Shown here: piece after piece, positions 37,384 to 46,938 of the stretch
How positions within the stretch are numbered: the first letter of the stretch is position 1
Layout of the letters: every line of letters starts with the position of its first letter
Source of the DNA: Devosia sp. SD17-2
GTDB lineage: Bacteria; Pseudomonadota; Alphaproteobacteria; Rhizobiales; Devosiaceae
Assembly (NCBI RefSeq): GCF_029201565.1
Contig: NZ_CP104002.1
Location: forward strand, 248,001 to 312,000
Length of the DNA stretch: 64,000 nt
Direction of reading: 5' to 3'
Notes under the pieces: model-generated
Told to the model about the DNA's origin: nothing
Database searches by the model: none
Seen by the model: the letters and a program-made list of their open reading frames with translations, nothing else
Program-made: the position numbers and the translations under genes

Positions 37384-38394
37384 TTAATTCCTCGGGGAAA
37401 CCCCAAGAGCCTCGGCAATCAGGGCAAAGGAACGCCTGCGCAGCTCGTAGGAATGGATGGTGGTGGTCAGCATCACCTCATCCGCGCCGGCCTCCTTGGC
37501 TTTGGCGGAAATGGTCTCGGCCATCTGTTCTGCCGAGCCGATCAGCCAGAGGGTCGACTGATGGGCGATGATCTGTTCCTGCTGCGGGGTCAGCTTGTGG
37601 GCCAGCGCTTCTCCGGGTGGGGTCAGGTGGCGCTGCTCGCCGGTGAGGAAACGCGCCCAGTTAACCGCCTGTGAGCTCGAAAGATATTTTGCCTCCTCCT
37701 CGGTCGGGGCCGCGATCACCGACAGACAGAGGATGGTCTTGGGTTCCGGAAAATCCTCGGAGGGCTCGAAGGCGGCGCGATAGGCGGCAAAGGCCGGAGC
37801 TGCCGGCGTGTGCGAAAAATGGGCGGCAAAGGCATAGCCAAAGCCGATCTGGCCAGCCGCCTGCGCGCTCGCACCGGATGATCCGAGCAGCCATTTCGGT
37901 GGCAGGCGCACACCACCCGGCGACACTGGCACGCGCGAATAGGGGTGATCGGGCGGAAAGCCGTCCTCGTCAAAGGCCATGAGCTCGGCCAGATAGTTTG
38001 AAAATTCCTCGCCCCCGCCACTGCGGAGCGCCCGCATGGCGTAGCCGTCGCCACCGGGTGCCCGCCCAAGGCCAAGGTCGATGCGGCCGGGGTGCAGCGC
38101 CTCGAGCGTGCGGTAGGCCTCGGCAATGCGCAGCGGGGCATGATTGAGCAGCATCACACCGCCCGAGCCGACGCGTATATTCTTCGTCGCCGCGGCGGCG
38201 CTGCCGATCAGGATTTCCGGGACCGAGGACGCAATGGAGGGCATGCCATGGTGCTCGGCGTACCAGAGCCGTTCATAGCCGAGCCTGTCCGCAGCCTGGG
38301 CCAGCAGGATGGTCTCGCCCATGGCCTCTGCGGTGGAGCTGCCTTGAGCGATTGGGGCGAGATCCTGCAGCGACAGGGCGAATGGAGCGGACAT
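37384..38394 (-). CDS. Luciferase-like (LLM class) flavin-dependent oxidoreductase
   Basis: This 336-residue TIM-barrel flavoenzyme matches the MsnO8-like group of bacterial luciferase relatives. Diagnostic parts are RLWYAEHHGMPSIASSVPEILI early, RIDLGLGRAPGGD in the middle and a late GSAEQMAETISAKAKEAGADE. Such enzymes oxidise small molecules with reduced flavin and oxygen; the substrate is unknown. It is a single gene, downstream of nothing obvious in its own direction. Confidence 0.9.
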   Translation of the reverse strand: MSAPFALSLQDLAPIAQGSSTAEAMGETILLAQAADRLGYERLWYAEHHGMPSIASSVPEILIGSAAAATKNIRVGSGGVMLLNHAPLRIAEAYRTLEALHPGRIDLGLGRAPGGDGYAMRALRSGGGEEFSNYLAELMAFDEDGFPPDHPYSRVPVSPGGVRLPPKWLLGSSGASAQAAGQIGFGYAFAAHFSHTPAAPAFAAYRAAFEPSEDFPEPKTILCLSVIAAPTEEEAKYLSSSQAVNWARFLTGEQRHLTPPGEALAHKLTPQQEQIIAHQSTLWLIGSAEQMAETISAKAKEAGADEVMLTTTIHSYELRRRSFALIAEALGVSPRN

Positions 38395-38594
38395 GACATA
38401 ACCTTGGCTGAATATCGTTTATCGGTAGATCACGATGAAGGGGGGTAAGGTCAAGGGTCTGCACCGGATTTTTTGTCCTGAGCTGCCGTTCGGCTTAATC
38501 GCTCATTAGGGACAATTTTAATCAAACCTTGCCGACCTCGCCGCGCGCGCGCCCAATGCCGCTCTACTCCCGAACGAATTGCCGAGGTTTTGTG

Positions 38595-39158
38595 ATGCGC
38601 ACCGCATTGTCCCGAATGCTCATCTCCTGTCTCGGACTGTTCCTCGCCTTGGTTGCGGTCGTGCCCGCCAGCGCCCAGGTTGCCTTCCTGCCGGAAGTGC
38701 GTGGCGGCGTCTTAGCCCGTGATGCGTTCCAGCCGGGCGGCAATCTCTTCGATGGCACCCGTATCCGCGATTTCAACGCCGAACTCCTGTTCAGCGTGCC
38801 CGATCTCAACGCCTGGACCGTCGCCGGAGAGCTGCGCCCCCATGTCGGCGCCACCTTCAATACCGAGGGCGGCGAAAACCTTTTCTATACCGGGCTCAGC
38901 TGGACCTTCAGGCCGCCGCTCCTGCCCATTTTTGCCGAAGTGGGCGGTGGTGCAGCGCTTCATAGCGCCAGCTTCAGCGACCAGCCCAGCCGCTTCGGCT
39001 GCGCCGTGCTGGCGCAGGGACAGGCTAGTGTCGGCGTCGAGTTCCTGCCCCGCACCGCGCTCATGGCCACGGTCCAGCACGCGACCGATTTTGGTCTCTG
39101 CAACACACCCAATGACGGCATGACCAGTGCCGGCCTGCGCCTTGGCATCCGGTTCTAG
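38595..39158 (+). CDS. PagL-like outer membrane acyloxyacyl hydrolase family protein, altered active site
   Basis: The 187-residue protein has a signal peptide (residues 1-28) and the beta-barrel pattern of the PagL-related family: FLPEVRGGVLARD, NAELLFSVP, LRPHVGATFNT, YTGLSWTF, ending LRLGIRF. PagL removes a 3-O acyl chain from lipid A. At the position of the catalytic H-x-S-N motif this copy has H162-A-T164-D165, while the next gene has H-A-S-N at the same residue numbers. Activity may therefore be lost or changed. The ATG at 38595 follows CCGAGG. Confidence 0.8.
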   Translation: MRTALSRMLISCLGLFLALVAVVPASAQVAFLPEVRGGVLARDAFQPGGNLFDGTRIRDFNAELLFSVPDLNAWTVAGELRPHVGATFNTEGGENLFYTGLSWTFRPPLLPIFAEVGGGAALHSASFSDQPSRFGCAVLAQGQASVGVEFLPRTALMATVQHATDFGLCNTPNDGMTSAGLRLGIRF

Positions 39159-39234
39159 CGATAAACGTGACTGGCCGAGGGCTTGACCCAAGGGAAGGGT
39201 TCGTCGCTAAATCGCCCCCTTCCGGGAGACGTCT

Positions 39235-39798
39235 ATGACCAAACCCCTCGCAATCTTGCTTCTGGCTAGCCTCGCCTGCACGGCTCCGGCCGTGAGCCAG
39301 GAGTTTGGCATCTCCGAAGTGCGCGGTGGGGTCTTTGTCCATAGCGCCGACGAACCCGGCGATCTCTTCGGCGTCTTTTCCGTCGAGCGCATGCAGGACA
39401 TCAATGTCGAGCTCCTGTTCGACGTGCCGGCGATGACGTCATGGCTGGCCTGGGGCGAGCTGCGGCCGCATCTGGGCGCCACATTCAATTTCGGTGGGCT
39501 CGAAAGCATGGTCTATGGCGGGGTCAGCTGGACACTGCCCCTCGCCGATACCCCGGTCTTTGTCGAAGCCAGCCTTGGTGGTGCCGTGCACAATGGCAAT
39601 ACGCTGGGTAATGCGGTCTATCCCGCCCGCAACCTCGGCTGTGGCCTCGTCTTCCGCGAGTCGGTCAGCCTCGGTGTCAAACTCAACGACAATGCCTCGA
39701 TCATGGCGACGGCCGAGCATGCCTCAAACGCCAATCTTTGCGACCATGGCAATCGCGGCCTTACCAATATCGGCGTCCGCTTCGGCTACAGGTTCTAG
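39235..39798 (+). CDS. PagL-like outer membrane acyloxyacyl hydrolase family protein
   Basis: This 187-residue paralogue of the gene before it has the same plan: signal peptide (residues 1-22), FGISEVRGGVFVHSADE, NVELLFDVP, LRPHLGATFN, YGGVSWTL and the ending VRFGYRF. It keeps the PagL-type motif H162-A-S164-N165, so lipid A deacylation is plausible. The two genes are 76 bases apart in the same direction and end in a shared bidirectional terminator. No other lipid A gene is nearby. Confidence 0.84.
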   Translation: MTKPLAILLLASLACTAPAVSQEFGISEVRGGVFVHSADEPGDLFGVFSVERMQDINVELLFDVPAMTSWLAWGELRPHLGATFNFGGLESMVYGGVSWTLPLADTPVFVEASLGGAVHNGNTLGNAVYPARNLGCGLVFRESVSLGVKLNDNASIMATAEHASNANLCDHGNRGLTNIGVRFGYRF

Positions 39799-39837
39799 CC
39801 CCGGATTTCTGGCGCCGCCCGAACCGACCCATCAAAC

Positions 39838-39866
39838 AAAAAAGCCCGCGGTGACGCGGGCCTTTT
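39838..39866. terminator. Bidirectional terminator between the PagL-like pair and sdhB
   Basis: GCCCGCG (39844-39850) pairs perfectly with CGCGGGC (39855-39861). On the plus strand it is followed by CTTTT, on the minus strand by six T, so it can stop transcripts from both sides. Confidence 0.88.
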
Positions 39867-39884
39867 CATGGAATGTGCCTGAGA

Positions 39885-40667
39885 TCAGGCGGCCTTGCGC
39901 TCGACCATCATCTTCTTGATCTGGGCAATGGCCTTGGCGGGGTTGAGCCCCTTGGGGCAAACCTTGGCGCAGTTCATGATCGTGTGGCAGCGATAAAGCT
40001 TGAAGGGGTCTTCAAGATTGTCGAGGCGCTCATTGGTGGTTTCGTCGCGGCTGTCGATGAGCCAGCGATAGGCCTGCAGCAGGGCTGCGGGGCCGAGATA
40101 TTTCTCGCCGTTCCACCAGTAGGATGGGCAAGAGGTCGAGCAGCAGGCGCACAGGATGCACTCATAGAGCCCGTCAAGCTTGGCGCGGTTCTCGACCGAT
40201 TGCGTCCATTCCTTTTGCGGGGTGGGCGAAGTGGTCTTGAGCCAGGGCTCGATGGCGCGATGCTGGGCGTAGAAATTGGTGAGGTCGGGGACCAGGTCCT
40301 TGACCACCGGCATGTGCGGCAGTGGGTAGATCTTCACCGGGCCGGTCGAGTCATCCATGCCCTTGGTGCAGGCGAGGGTGTTGAGCCCGTTGATGTTCAT
40401 CGAGCATGACCCGCAGATGCCTTCGCGGCAGGAGCGGCGCAGGGTCAGGGTCGGGTCGGTGTTGTTCTTGATGTAGAGCAGCGCATCGAGAACCATGGGC
40501 CCGCAATTGTCGAGATCGACGAAATAGGTGTCGATGCGCGGGTTTTCGTTCTTGTCCGGGTCATACCGATAGATGTGGTATTCGCGCAGGCGTGTTGCCC
40601 CGGCGGGCTTGGGCCAGGTCTTGCCCTTCTGTGGGCGGTCGGCCTTGCGCAGTGTCAGTTCGGCCAT
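39885..40667 (-). CDS. sdhB: Succinate dehydrogenase iron-sulfur subunit
   Basis: SdhB carries three iron-sulfur clusters between the flavin of SdhA and the membrane quinone site. The 260-residue protein has the 2Fe-2S cysteines in [13 protein letters not shown], with a later NTLAC, then [12 protein letters not shown] and [17 protein letters not shown] for the other clusters. The set is complete. It is the last gene of the sdh operon but is separated from sdhA by two genes for exported proteins. Confidence 0.97.
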   Translation of the reverse strand: MAELTLRKADRPQKGKTWPKPAGATRLREYHIYRYDPDKNENPRIDTYFVDLDNCGPMVLDALLYIKNNTDPTLTLRRSCREGICGSCSMNINGLNTLACTKGMDDSTGPVKIYPLPHMPVVKDLVPDLTNFYAQHRAIEPWLKTTSPTPQKEWTQSVENRAKLDGLYECILCACCSTSCPSYWWNGEKYLGPAALLQAYRWLIDSRDETTNERLDNLEDPFKLYRCHTIMNCAKVCPKGLNPAKAIAQIKKMMVERKAA

Positions 40668-40723
40668 TTTATCCTCATGTTGCGCCGCTCAACCGGCGCG
40701 ATAGGGGTCGATGGGTGGCAGCC

Positions 40724-41014
40724 TCAATAGTTGGGCTTGCACACCTGGTTCGATTTGGCGACGTAGGTATTATAGGCGTTGAAATCGGCTGCAGCGGGCG
40801 CGCCGCCCTTCATCGAAGAGATGACGACGCCCATGAAACGCTCGTCGATCAGCGTCATTGCGGCGTCGGCCTTGCAGGCGCAGAGCTCCTGGTTCTGGGA
40901 GATGCCCATGCAGACCTCGAAGAACTCCTGCTTCTGCGCAGAAGTCGGGGCGGCATAAGCAGCCGTGGCCAGAAGGCTGAAACCGGTAACGAGAGCAAAT
41001 ATCTGCGTTTTCAT
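40724..41014 (-). CDS. Small secreted four-cysteine protein inside the sdh operon, unknown function
   Basis: This 96-residue protein has a clear signal peptide (residues 1-22, ending AYAAP). The mature part of about 74 residues has four cysteines (VCMG, ELCACK and VCKPNY), which could form two disulfides in the periplasm. I do not recognise a family. It lies between the Inh-type lipoprotein gene and sdhB, in the same direction, 11 bases from the former and 56 from the latter, so it is probably transcribed with succinate dehydrogenase. Confidence 0.75.
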   Translation of the reverse strand: MKTQIFALVTGFSLLATAAYAAPTSAQKQEFFEVCMGISQNQELCACKADAAMTLIDERFMGVVISSMKGGAPAAADFNAYNTYVAKSNQVCKPNY

Positions 41015-41025
41015 GACGCCTCCTC

Positions 41026-41616
41026 TTATCCGCGGGCAAGTTTGACGTTGCGGGGGCCGAAACTGGAGTTGAAGCTGCCGGTGTAGCCATTCTGGCCATC
41101 GGGCGACAACTGACCGAGAATGCGGCCGGACGCATTGGTCAGGGCAATGCCGCTGCCGGCATTCATCCAGCCGCGGGCTTCCTCGAAATCGCTCGAGCAG
41201 AACCCGTTCTGGTCGAGCTGCATGGCGCCGGCCGAACCCGCTAGCGGCGCCGTGCCGAAGGAGATCGTGCAGCGGCGAGCAAAGTCGTCTGTCAGCGTCC
41301 AGGTGCCGAACGGCGCACCGAAGCCGGCGCTTGAGGCGCCCGCCGAGCCGATGACAAAGCTGCCACCGGTGAGAACGCGCTGGCCGGTCTGCGGGTCGAT
41401 GCGCGTCTGGGTCGTGACAGCGCCGGAATTGCCATAGACGGTCTCCTGGGAGACGCCGGGCTGGAATGCCGGACGCGGTGGGGCCGGGCGGTCGTCAAAT
41501 CCGCCGTCGCCGGTGGTCTCACAGCCCGCCAGTGCTGCCACGGTCACTGCCAGCACGGCAAAGCGGGCGACTGGGCCGCGTCGGGAGAAAAGCCTGTTAA
41601 GATTGGCGCTTCGCAT
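41026..41616 (-). CDS. Inh/Omp19-type protease-inhibitor lipoprotein in the sdh operon
   Basis: This 196-residue protein has a lipoprotein signal with lipobox LAGC (C32). The C-terminal 100 residues match the AprI/Inh-like beta-barrel domain seen in Brucella Omp19 and in inhibitors of secreted metalloproteases: FGTWTLTDDFARRCTISFG, AMQLDQNGFC and a final RILGQLSPD. In Brucella, Omp19 inhibits host proteases. The cellular role in a free-living relative is unknown. Its ATG overlaps the sdhA stop (TGATG), so it is translationally coupled to sdhA. Confidence 0.82.
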   Translation of the reverse strand: MRSANLNRLFSRRGPVARFAVLAVTVAALAGCETTGDGGFDDRPAPPRPAFQPGVSQETVYGNSGAVTTQTRIDPQTGQRVLTGGSFVIGSAGASSAGFGAPFGTWTLTDDFARRCTISFGTAPLAGSAGAMQLDQNGFCSSDFEEARGWMNAGSGIALTNASGRILGQLSPDGQNGYTGSFNSSFGPRNVKLARG

Positions 41617-43427
41617 CAGTACACGCGTGCTTTGGGTGCGATCTTTTTCAGGTCGATGCCACCCTCGGCCTCCGGCGTCAGCGGATCGGTGATGACGGGG
41701 CGGTAGTCGAGGCGCACTTCGCCGGTCTCGACGTTGAGGTGGCTCAGCGTGTGCTTTCGCCAGTTGACGTCGTCGCGGTTGGGGAAGTCCTCATGCGCAT
41801 GAGCGCCGCGGCTTTCCTGGCGGGCTTCGGCCGAAACCACCGTGGTCATGGCGCAGGCCATGAGGTTTTCGAGCTCGAGGGTTTCCACGAGGTCCGAGTT
41901 CCAGATCAGCGAGCGGTCGGTGACCTGAACGTCATGCAGACGCGAATAGATCTCGGTCATGCGGGCAACGCCCTGCTTGAGCGAGGCATCGGTGCGGAAC
42001 ACCGCCGCGTCGGCCTGCATGGTGCGCTGCATCTCGTCGCGCAGCTTTGCCGTGGGCTGAGAGCCGTTGGCATTGCGCAGGCGATCGAAGCGGGCAAGAA
42101 TCTTGTCGTCCTCGGCCTTGTTGATGCCGGGCACCGGAGCGTTCTTGTCGAGCACCTTGCCGGCCCGCAGCGCAGCGGCGCGGCCGAACACAACAAGGTC
42201 GGTCAGCGAGTTCGAGCCCAGGCGATTGGCGCCATGCACCGAGGCGCAGGCGGCTTCGCCCACGGCCATCAGGCCCGGCACGATGCGGGTCGGATCGTCG
42301 GCGGTCGGGTTGAGGACTTCGCCGTGATAGTTCGCGGGAATGCCGCCCATATTGTAGTGCACGGTCGGCAGCACCGGGATCGGTTCCCGGGTGAGATCCA
42401 CACCGGCAAAGATCTTGGCCGATTCCGTGATGCCCGGCAGACGCTCGTGCAGCACCTTTGGATCAAGATGATCGAGGTGGAGATAGATGTGGTCCTTGTT
42501 GGGACCAACACCGCGACCTTCACGGATCTCGAGCGTCATGCAGCGCGAGACGACGTCACGCGAGGCGAGATCCTTGGCGTTGGGCGCATAGCGCTCCATG
42601 AAGCGCTCACCTTCCGAATTGGTGAGATAGCCGCCTTCGCCCCGGGCGCCCTCGGTGATGAGCACGCCGGCGCCATAGATGCCTGTCGGGTGGAACTGCA
42701 CGAATTCCATGTCCTGCAGCGGCAGGCCGGCGCGGGCTACCATGCCATTGCCGTCGCCGGTGCAGGTATGGGCCGAGGTCGCCGAGAAATAGGAACGGCC
42801 ATAGCCGCCGGTCGCCAGCACCACCATTTTCGCGCGAAAACGGTGCAGCGTGCCGTCGTCGAGCTTCCAGGCGATGACGCCCTGGCATTCGCCGTTCTCG
42901 CCCATGATCAGGTCGAGCGCGAAATACTCGATAAAGAACTGCGCGTCGTTCTTGACCGACTGGCCATAGAGCGTGTGCAGGATGGCGTGGCCGGTGCGGT
43001 CAGCGGCGGCGCAGGTGCGCTGCACCGGCGGGCCGTCGCCGAATTCGGTCATGTGGCCGCCGAACGGGCGCTGGTAGATCTTGCCTTCCTGCGTACGGCT
43101 GAATGGCACGCCGTAGTGCTCGAGCTCGTAGATTGCGGCAGGCGCTTCGCGCGCCAGATATTCCATGGCGTCGTTGTCGCCGAGCCAGTCCGACCCTTTG
43201 ACGGTGTCGTACATGTGCCACTGCCAGCTGTCAGGGCCCATGTTCTGCAGCGAGGCGGCAATGCCGCCCTGGGCTGCAACGGTGTGCGAGCGGGTCGGGA
43301 AAACCTTGGTGATGCAGGCGGTGTTGAAACCCTGCTCGGCCATGCCGAGCGTGGCGCGCAGACCAGCGCCGCCGGCGCCCACGACCACCACGTCAAATTC
43401 ATGGTCGATCAGTTCGTAGTTAGCCAT
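41616..43427 (-). CDS. sdhA: Succinate dehydrogenase flavoprotein subunit
   Basis: SdhA oxidises succinate to fumarate with covalent FAD. The 603-residue protein has the dinucleotide fold [14 protein letters not shown], the FAD-attachment region [22 protein letters not shown] for FAD binding and the late [11 protein letters not shown]. The ATG at 43427 is a few bases beyond the sdhD stop; an in-frame TTG at 43436 is less likely. The stop overlaps the start of the Inh-type lipoprotein gene. Confidence 0.97.
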   Translation of the reverse strand: MANYELIDHEFDVVVVGAGGAGLRATLGMAEQGFNTACITKVFPTRSHTVAAQGGIAASLQNMGPDSWQWHMYDTVKGSDWLGDNDAMEYLAREAPAAIYELEHYGVPFSRTQEGKIYQRPFGGHMTEFGDGPPVQRTCAAADRTGHAILHTLYGQSVKNDAQFFIEYFALDLIMGENGECQGVIAWKLDDGTLHRFRAKMVVLATGGYGRSYFSATSAHTCTGDGNGMVARAGLPLQDMEFVQFHPTGIYGAGVLITEGARGEGGYLTNSEGERFMERYAPNAKDLASRDVVSRCMTLEIREGRGVGPNKDHIYLHLDHLDPKVLHERLPGITESAKIFAGVDLTREPIPVLPTVHYNMGGIPANYHGEVLNPTADDPTRIVPGLMAVGEAACASVHGANRLGSNSLTDLVVFGRAAALRAGKVLDKNAPVPGINKAEDDKILARFDRLRNANGSQPTAKLRDEMQRTMQADAAVFRTDASLKQGVARMTEIYSRLHDVQVTDRSLIWNSDLVETLELENLMACAMTTVVSAEARQESRGAHAHEDFPNRDDVNWRKHTLSHLNVETGEVRLDYRPVITDPLTPEAEGGIDLKKIAPKARVY

Positions 43428-43432
43428 GTCGA

Positions 43433-43825
43433 TCAACCCCAGAAGACGATCTTGAGCACCGAGCCGATACCGACCAGGGCAACAATCAGGCAGAAAAGCG
43501 TATTGAGCATCATGGCGAGGCGATACATCGAGCCGTGGAGGTAATCCTCGAGCGTATCGCGCATGCCATTGCGCATATGGATGGCGACGATGCCGATCAG
43601 CACGGCCAGCGGAATGCCGATCCAGCCATTGCCGATGACGGCAACGAGATCAGTGCGGTCCTGACCGGCGACACGGACCACCAGATACAGCAGCAGGCCG
43701 ATGAAGAGGACATTGCACAGCCCGGTGACGCGCTGGGTAATGAAGTGACGGGTGGAGGCCTTTGCGTCGCCATAATGGCTGCGCGGATTGGCGATCACGT
43801 CTTGGGTGATGATTTGTTCGCGCAT
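43433..43825 (-). CDS. sdhD: Succinate dehydrogenase membrane anchor subunit
   Basis: This 130-residue protein has three hydrophobic segments and anchors SdhAB while helping to bind heme and quinone. The segment [20 protein letters not shown] is typical of alphaproteobacterial SdhD, and [16 protein letters not shown] contains a histidine suited to heme ligation. The ATG at 43825 overlaps the sdhC stop (TGATG); a GTG at 43837 is in frame but would overlap more. Confidence 0.93.
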   Translation of the reverse strand: MREQIITQDVIANPRSHYGDAKASTRHFITQRVTGLCNVLFIGLLLYLVVRVAGQDRTDLVAVIGNGWIGIPLAVLIGIVAIHMRNGMRDTLEDYLHGSMYRLAMMLNTLFCLIVALVGIGSVLKIVFWG

Positions 43826-44211
43826 CAGGCTACCCACACAAAGATTGTCCAGATGAGAAGGGTGATCAGCACCGAGGCGATGATCGTCCCCCAGGCCATG
43901 GCTTCGCGCTGGCCGGGCTCCATCATGGCGGCAAAGTCCCAGACCCAGTGGCGCAGGCCGCCGAGCATGTGGTGCACCAGGCTCCAGGTGAAGCTGAACA
44001 GCACGAGCTGTCCGAACCAGCTGCCGAAGATGAAATTGACCGACATCAGCGCGTCCTGCCCCATCGCGGCGGCGGCCAGCCAGATCACGAACAGGGCCAT
44101 GCCCGCGTAATTGGCGATGCCGGTGGCACGGTGGAGGATGGACATCGCCATGGTGACGGTCCAGCGATAGATCTGCAAATGCGGGGAGGTAGGGCGGGCT
44201 CTGACCGACAT
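43825..44211 (-). CDS. sdhC: Succinate dehydrogenase cytochrome b556 subunit
   Basis: SdhC is the heme-binding membrane subunit. The 128-residue protein begins RPTSPHLQIYRWTVTMAMSILHRATG, matching the SPHLxIY and SIxHRxTG signature, and has three membrane segments. LVHHMLGGLRHWVWD contains the heme-ligand histidine region. It is the first gene of the operon sdhC-sdhD-sdhA-lipoprotein-secreted protein-sdhB, and the promoter should lie in the AT-rich stretch to its right. Confidence 0.95.
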   Translation of the reverse strand: MSVRARPTSPHLQIYRWTVTMAMSILHRATGIANYAGMALFVIWLAAAAMGQDALMSVNFIFGSWFGQLVLFSFTWSLVHHMLGGLRHWVWDFAAMMEPGQREAMAWGTIIASVLITLLIWTIFVWVA

Positions 44212-44566
44212 GGCTCTAATCCGGGGCCTTACGGAGGGACAATTTGTCGCCTCTAGTTTGGAATGGTTCGCGTTTTAGCGCTCAATCCTTAGCAAATCAA
44301 AGGTTGGAACCCCCGGCGAGATCAACTTTTGGCGCATCACGCACTTTGTTCGCATAGCGCACAGCGTGTTCGGATGGCGATTCGTTCCCGGTACAGTATT
44401 CGCCATCCCCGCTTCGGCAAATCTACCATCCGCGATTTTAGTCTCATCCCGCAGTGGGTAGTAGAAAATATACACTTGGAACCAAGTTTCTCGCCCCTTT
44501 TCTCCATAACAGTTCAGTAAGGAACATGTGCGACTCTCGAAGTTAATCCATTTGGGGGTTCAAACA
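44212..44566. other. AT-rich gene-free stretch between sdhC and the chemoreceptor gene
   Basis: Base composition drops towards A and T compared with flanking genes. It should hold the sdh promoter and that of the chemoreceptor. A perfect 9-base inverted repeat, GGATGGCGA (44372-44380) with TCGCCATCC (44400-44408), is the only clear structure. A 66-codon minus-strand frame here has no family likeness or start signal and was not called. Confidence 0.6.
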
Positions 44567-46598
44567 ATGCGTCTATTTACGAGCGTAAAGTCTAGAATAT
44601 ATGGGGCGTTTGCTGCGCTACTATTGTTCTGGTCATTACCGGCGCCAGCGCGATCATGCTCATGTCAAACGCGGAGCATTTATTTGGCGACTACCGAAAC
44701 GTTGCGCGACAAACCCTCCTCCTGGATGAGTTTCTCAGAGATATCTCTCTGCTGCGCATCGATTTTCTGAACTATCAGCTGACGCCGACCGATCAGTGGG
44801 CCAGCGCAGTGCGCGAGCAGATTGCAGTCCTGTCCGAAGCAAAGCAGACCGCGCCAACATATTTTTCTGAAGATCCGGAGGCGATGGGCGCCATCGACCA
44901 GGCCTCTTCCCTGTTGGCCCAGTATTCGACCGGCTTTGATGCGCTCACCAATGCCGTTGCTGCCGGCGCCAATCCCCAGAACCATTCGCAGACTGCCCTC
45001 TTGAGCGCCAAGGGGCCGGAGATGTTCGCGCTTTACTATGACCTGTCCAAGCAGGCCCATGATCGCCAGAACGCCCTCGGGTCCGTGATTGCCCAGCAAG
45101 AAGCGCTGCAGCTGATGATTGTGGCTGCCATTTCCATTATTGGCCTCATCATCGGCGTGACCCTGGCCGTGCTCACCGGCCGCTGGCTGACCGGCACCTT
45201 CTCTCGCCTGACCCAGACCATGGCCAAGCTGGTCGAGGGGCAGTACGACACCAATATTGCCGGCAAGGATGCCCAGAACGAATTGGGCGAGATGGCCCGG
45301 GCGCTCGAGACCTTCCGCGTCAACGGCCTCGAAGTGCAGGCCGCCGAGGTGGAAAAGCAGATGCGTGCCGCCGAGCTGACCGCTCGTGCCGAGATGATGG
45401 CCCGCTTCCAGGCCGCCTTCGACCATGTGATCGAAAGTGCCATGAACGGCGATTTCCGCACCCGCATCGCCCAGCAGTTCGGCGACAAGGAGATCGACCG
45501 GATCGCCGGCAATCTCGATGGCATGATGGCATCGGTCGAAACCGCCCTTGGTGAAGCCGATCGCGTGCTCGGGGCCATGGCCCGCGCCGATCTGCGCGAT
45601 CGCATGCGCGGCGAATACAGAGGGGCCTTCGCCCAGCTCAAGCAGAGCACCAATAGTGTCGCCGACAAGATCGAAGACATCACCATCCAGCTGCGGGACA
45701 CCTCGCGCGCCCTCAAGCAGGTGACGGGCGAAATCCTTGCCGGTGCCAATGACCTGTCCGAACGCACCACCCGCCAGGCCGCAACCATCGAGGAAACCTC
45801 GGCGGCCATGGATCAGCTGGCCACGACCGTCACCAGCAATGCCGAGCAGGCCCGCCAGGCCAGCGACGGAGCCGGACGCATGACCAATGTGGCCGAGGCC
45901 TCCAATGGGGTGATGCAGGAAGCCACCCAGGCCATGGAGCGGATTTCCGCCTCGGCCACCAAGATCTCCAATATCATCGGCCTCATTGACGACATCGCCT
46001 TCCAGACCAATCTGCTCGCCCTCAACGCTTCAGTGGAAGCGGCGCGCGCCGGTGAATCAGGCAAGGGCTTTGCGGTGGTTGCCGTGGAAGTTCGCCGTCT
46101 TGCCCAGAGCGCCGCTCAGGCTTCTGCCGATATCAAGAATTTGATCGAGCAGAGCGGAGACGAGGTGCGCAACGGGTCGCGGCTCGTGGCCGATGTGGCC
46201 GGGCGCCTCAACGAGATCATCGAGGGCGTCCGCAACTCGGCCTCGCTGATGAGCAATATCGCCACCGACAGCCAGGCGCAGGCCGCAGGCATCAGCCAGA
46301 TCAATGTGGCGGTGCGGCAGATGGACGAAATGACGCAGCATAACGCTGCTCTTGTCGAGGAAATGAACGCCTCGATCGAGCAGACGGAAGGTCAGGCGAG
46401 CCGTGTGGACGGCATTGTCGAGACGTTCACCCTGCGTGATTCGCCCGGTGCCGATCGCGGTCCGATGGCCGACAGTGCCGAGGCGGCGCGGCTCGAACCG
46501 GCAGGGGGCGCACGCGGTCTGATCAAGTCAGTGCAGAAAGCGGCAAGACCTATTTCGGCGGCGCTGCGGCGACGGCCGAGGACTGGAGCGAATTCTAA
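44567..46598 (+). pseudogene. Methyl-accepting chemotaxis protein with two frameshifts
   Basis: The ATG at 44567 (GGGGG eight bases upstream) opens [21 protein letters not shown], a typical first membrane segment. Around 44631 one base is missing; restoring it continues as [19 protein letters not shown] into the long open frame. That frame holds a periplasmic helical domain, a second membrane segment (about 45110-45175), HAMP domains and the signalling hairpin [23 protein letters not shown]. Near 46546 a second missing base hides the natural end [16 protein letters not shown], whose last five residues resemble a CheR-docking tail. Read as one uninterrupted frame (44656-46749) the protein would lack the first membrane segment and end in unrelated residues. 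Two sequencing errors are as likely as true decay. Confidence 0.78.
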
Positions 46599-46690
46599 CC
46601 CCGCCCCCCCGGGGAGTTATCCCGACGCGGCGTCCATCAGGGACACCGTGCCGGGAGAATATGTCTTTGCAGCTAAGGTGCTGAGAAACC

Positions 46691-46897
46691 CTAATAATCG
46701 ACGAGCTTCTTGTCCGGATCATAGGGTTGGTTGGCGACCACCTTGGTGACGGCCTGTCCACAACGCATCTTCTTGCTGACGGCATCATAGGCATAGGTCG
46801 GTGCGCCATGCAGCGCCCAACCCTCACTTAATGCCTTGGTAACCTTATGGCAGAACGCTGCATCGTCCTCGCCGGTGAGAAAACGGTAGATGAGCAT
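46691..46897 (-). CDS. DUF1737 family small protein
   Basis: This 68-residue protein matches DUF1737: [37 protein letters not shown], followed by GQAVTKV and a short lysine-rich end. The family is small, soluble and of unknown function. I start at the ATG at 46897; the in-frame ATG at 46981 would add 28 residues that overlap the start of the divergent carbonic anhydrase gene. Confidence 0.85.
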   Translation of the reverse strand: MLIYRFLTGEDDAAFCHKVTKALSEGWALHGAPTYAYDAVSKKMRCGQAVTKVVANQPYDPDKKLVDY

Positions 46898-46938
46898 GTA
46901 TGCTCGTGCCCCCAGTAATACGATCTTTATTGATCTTG

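Noticed and set aside
44275..44475. 66-codon minus-strand frame in the sdh upstream region
   Set aside because: No start signal and no likeness to a family.
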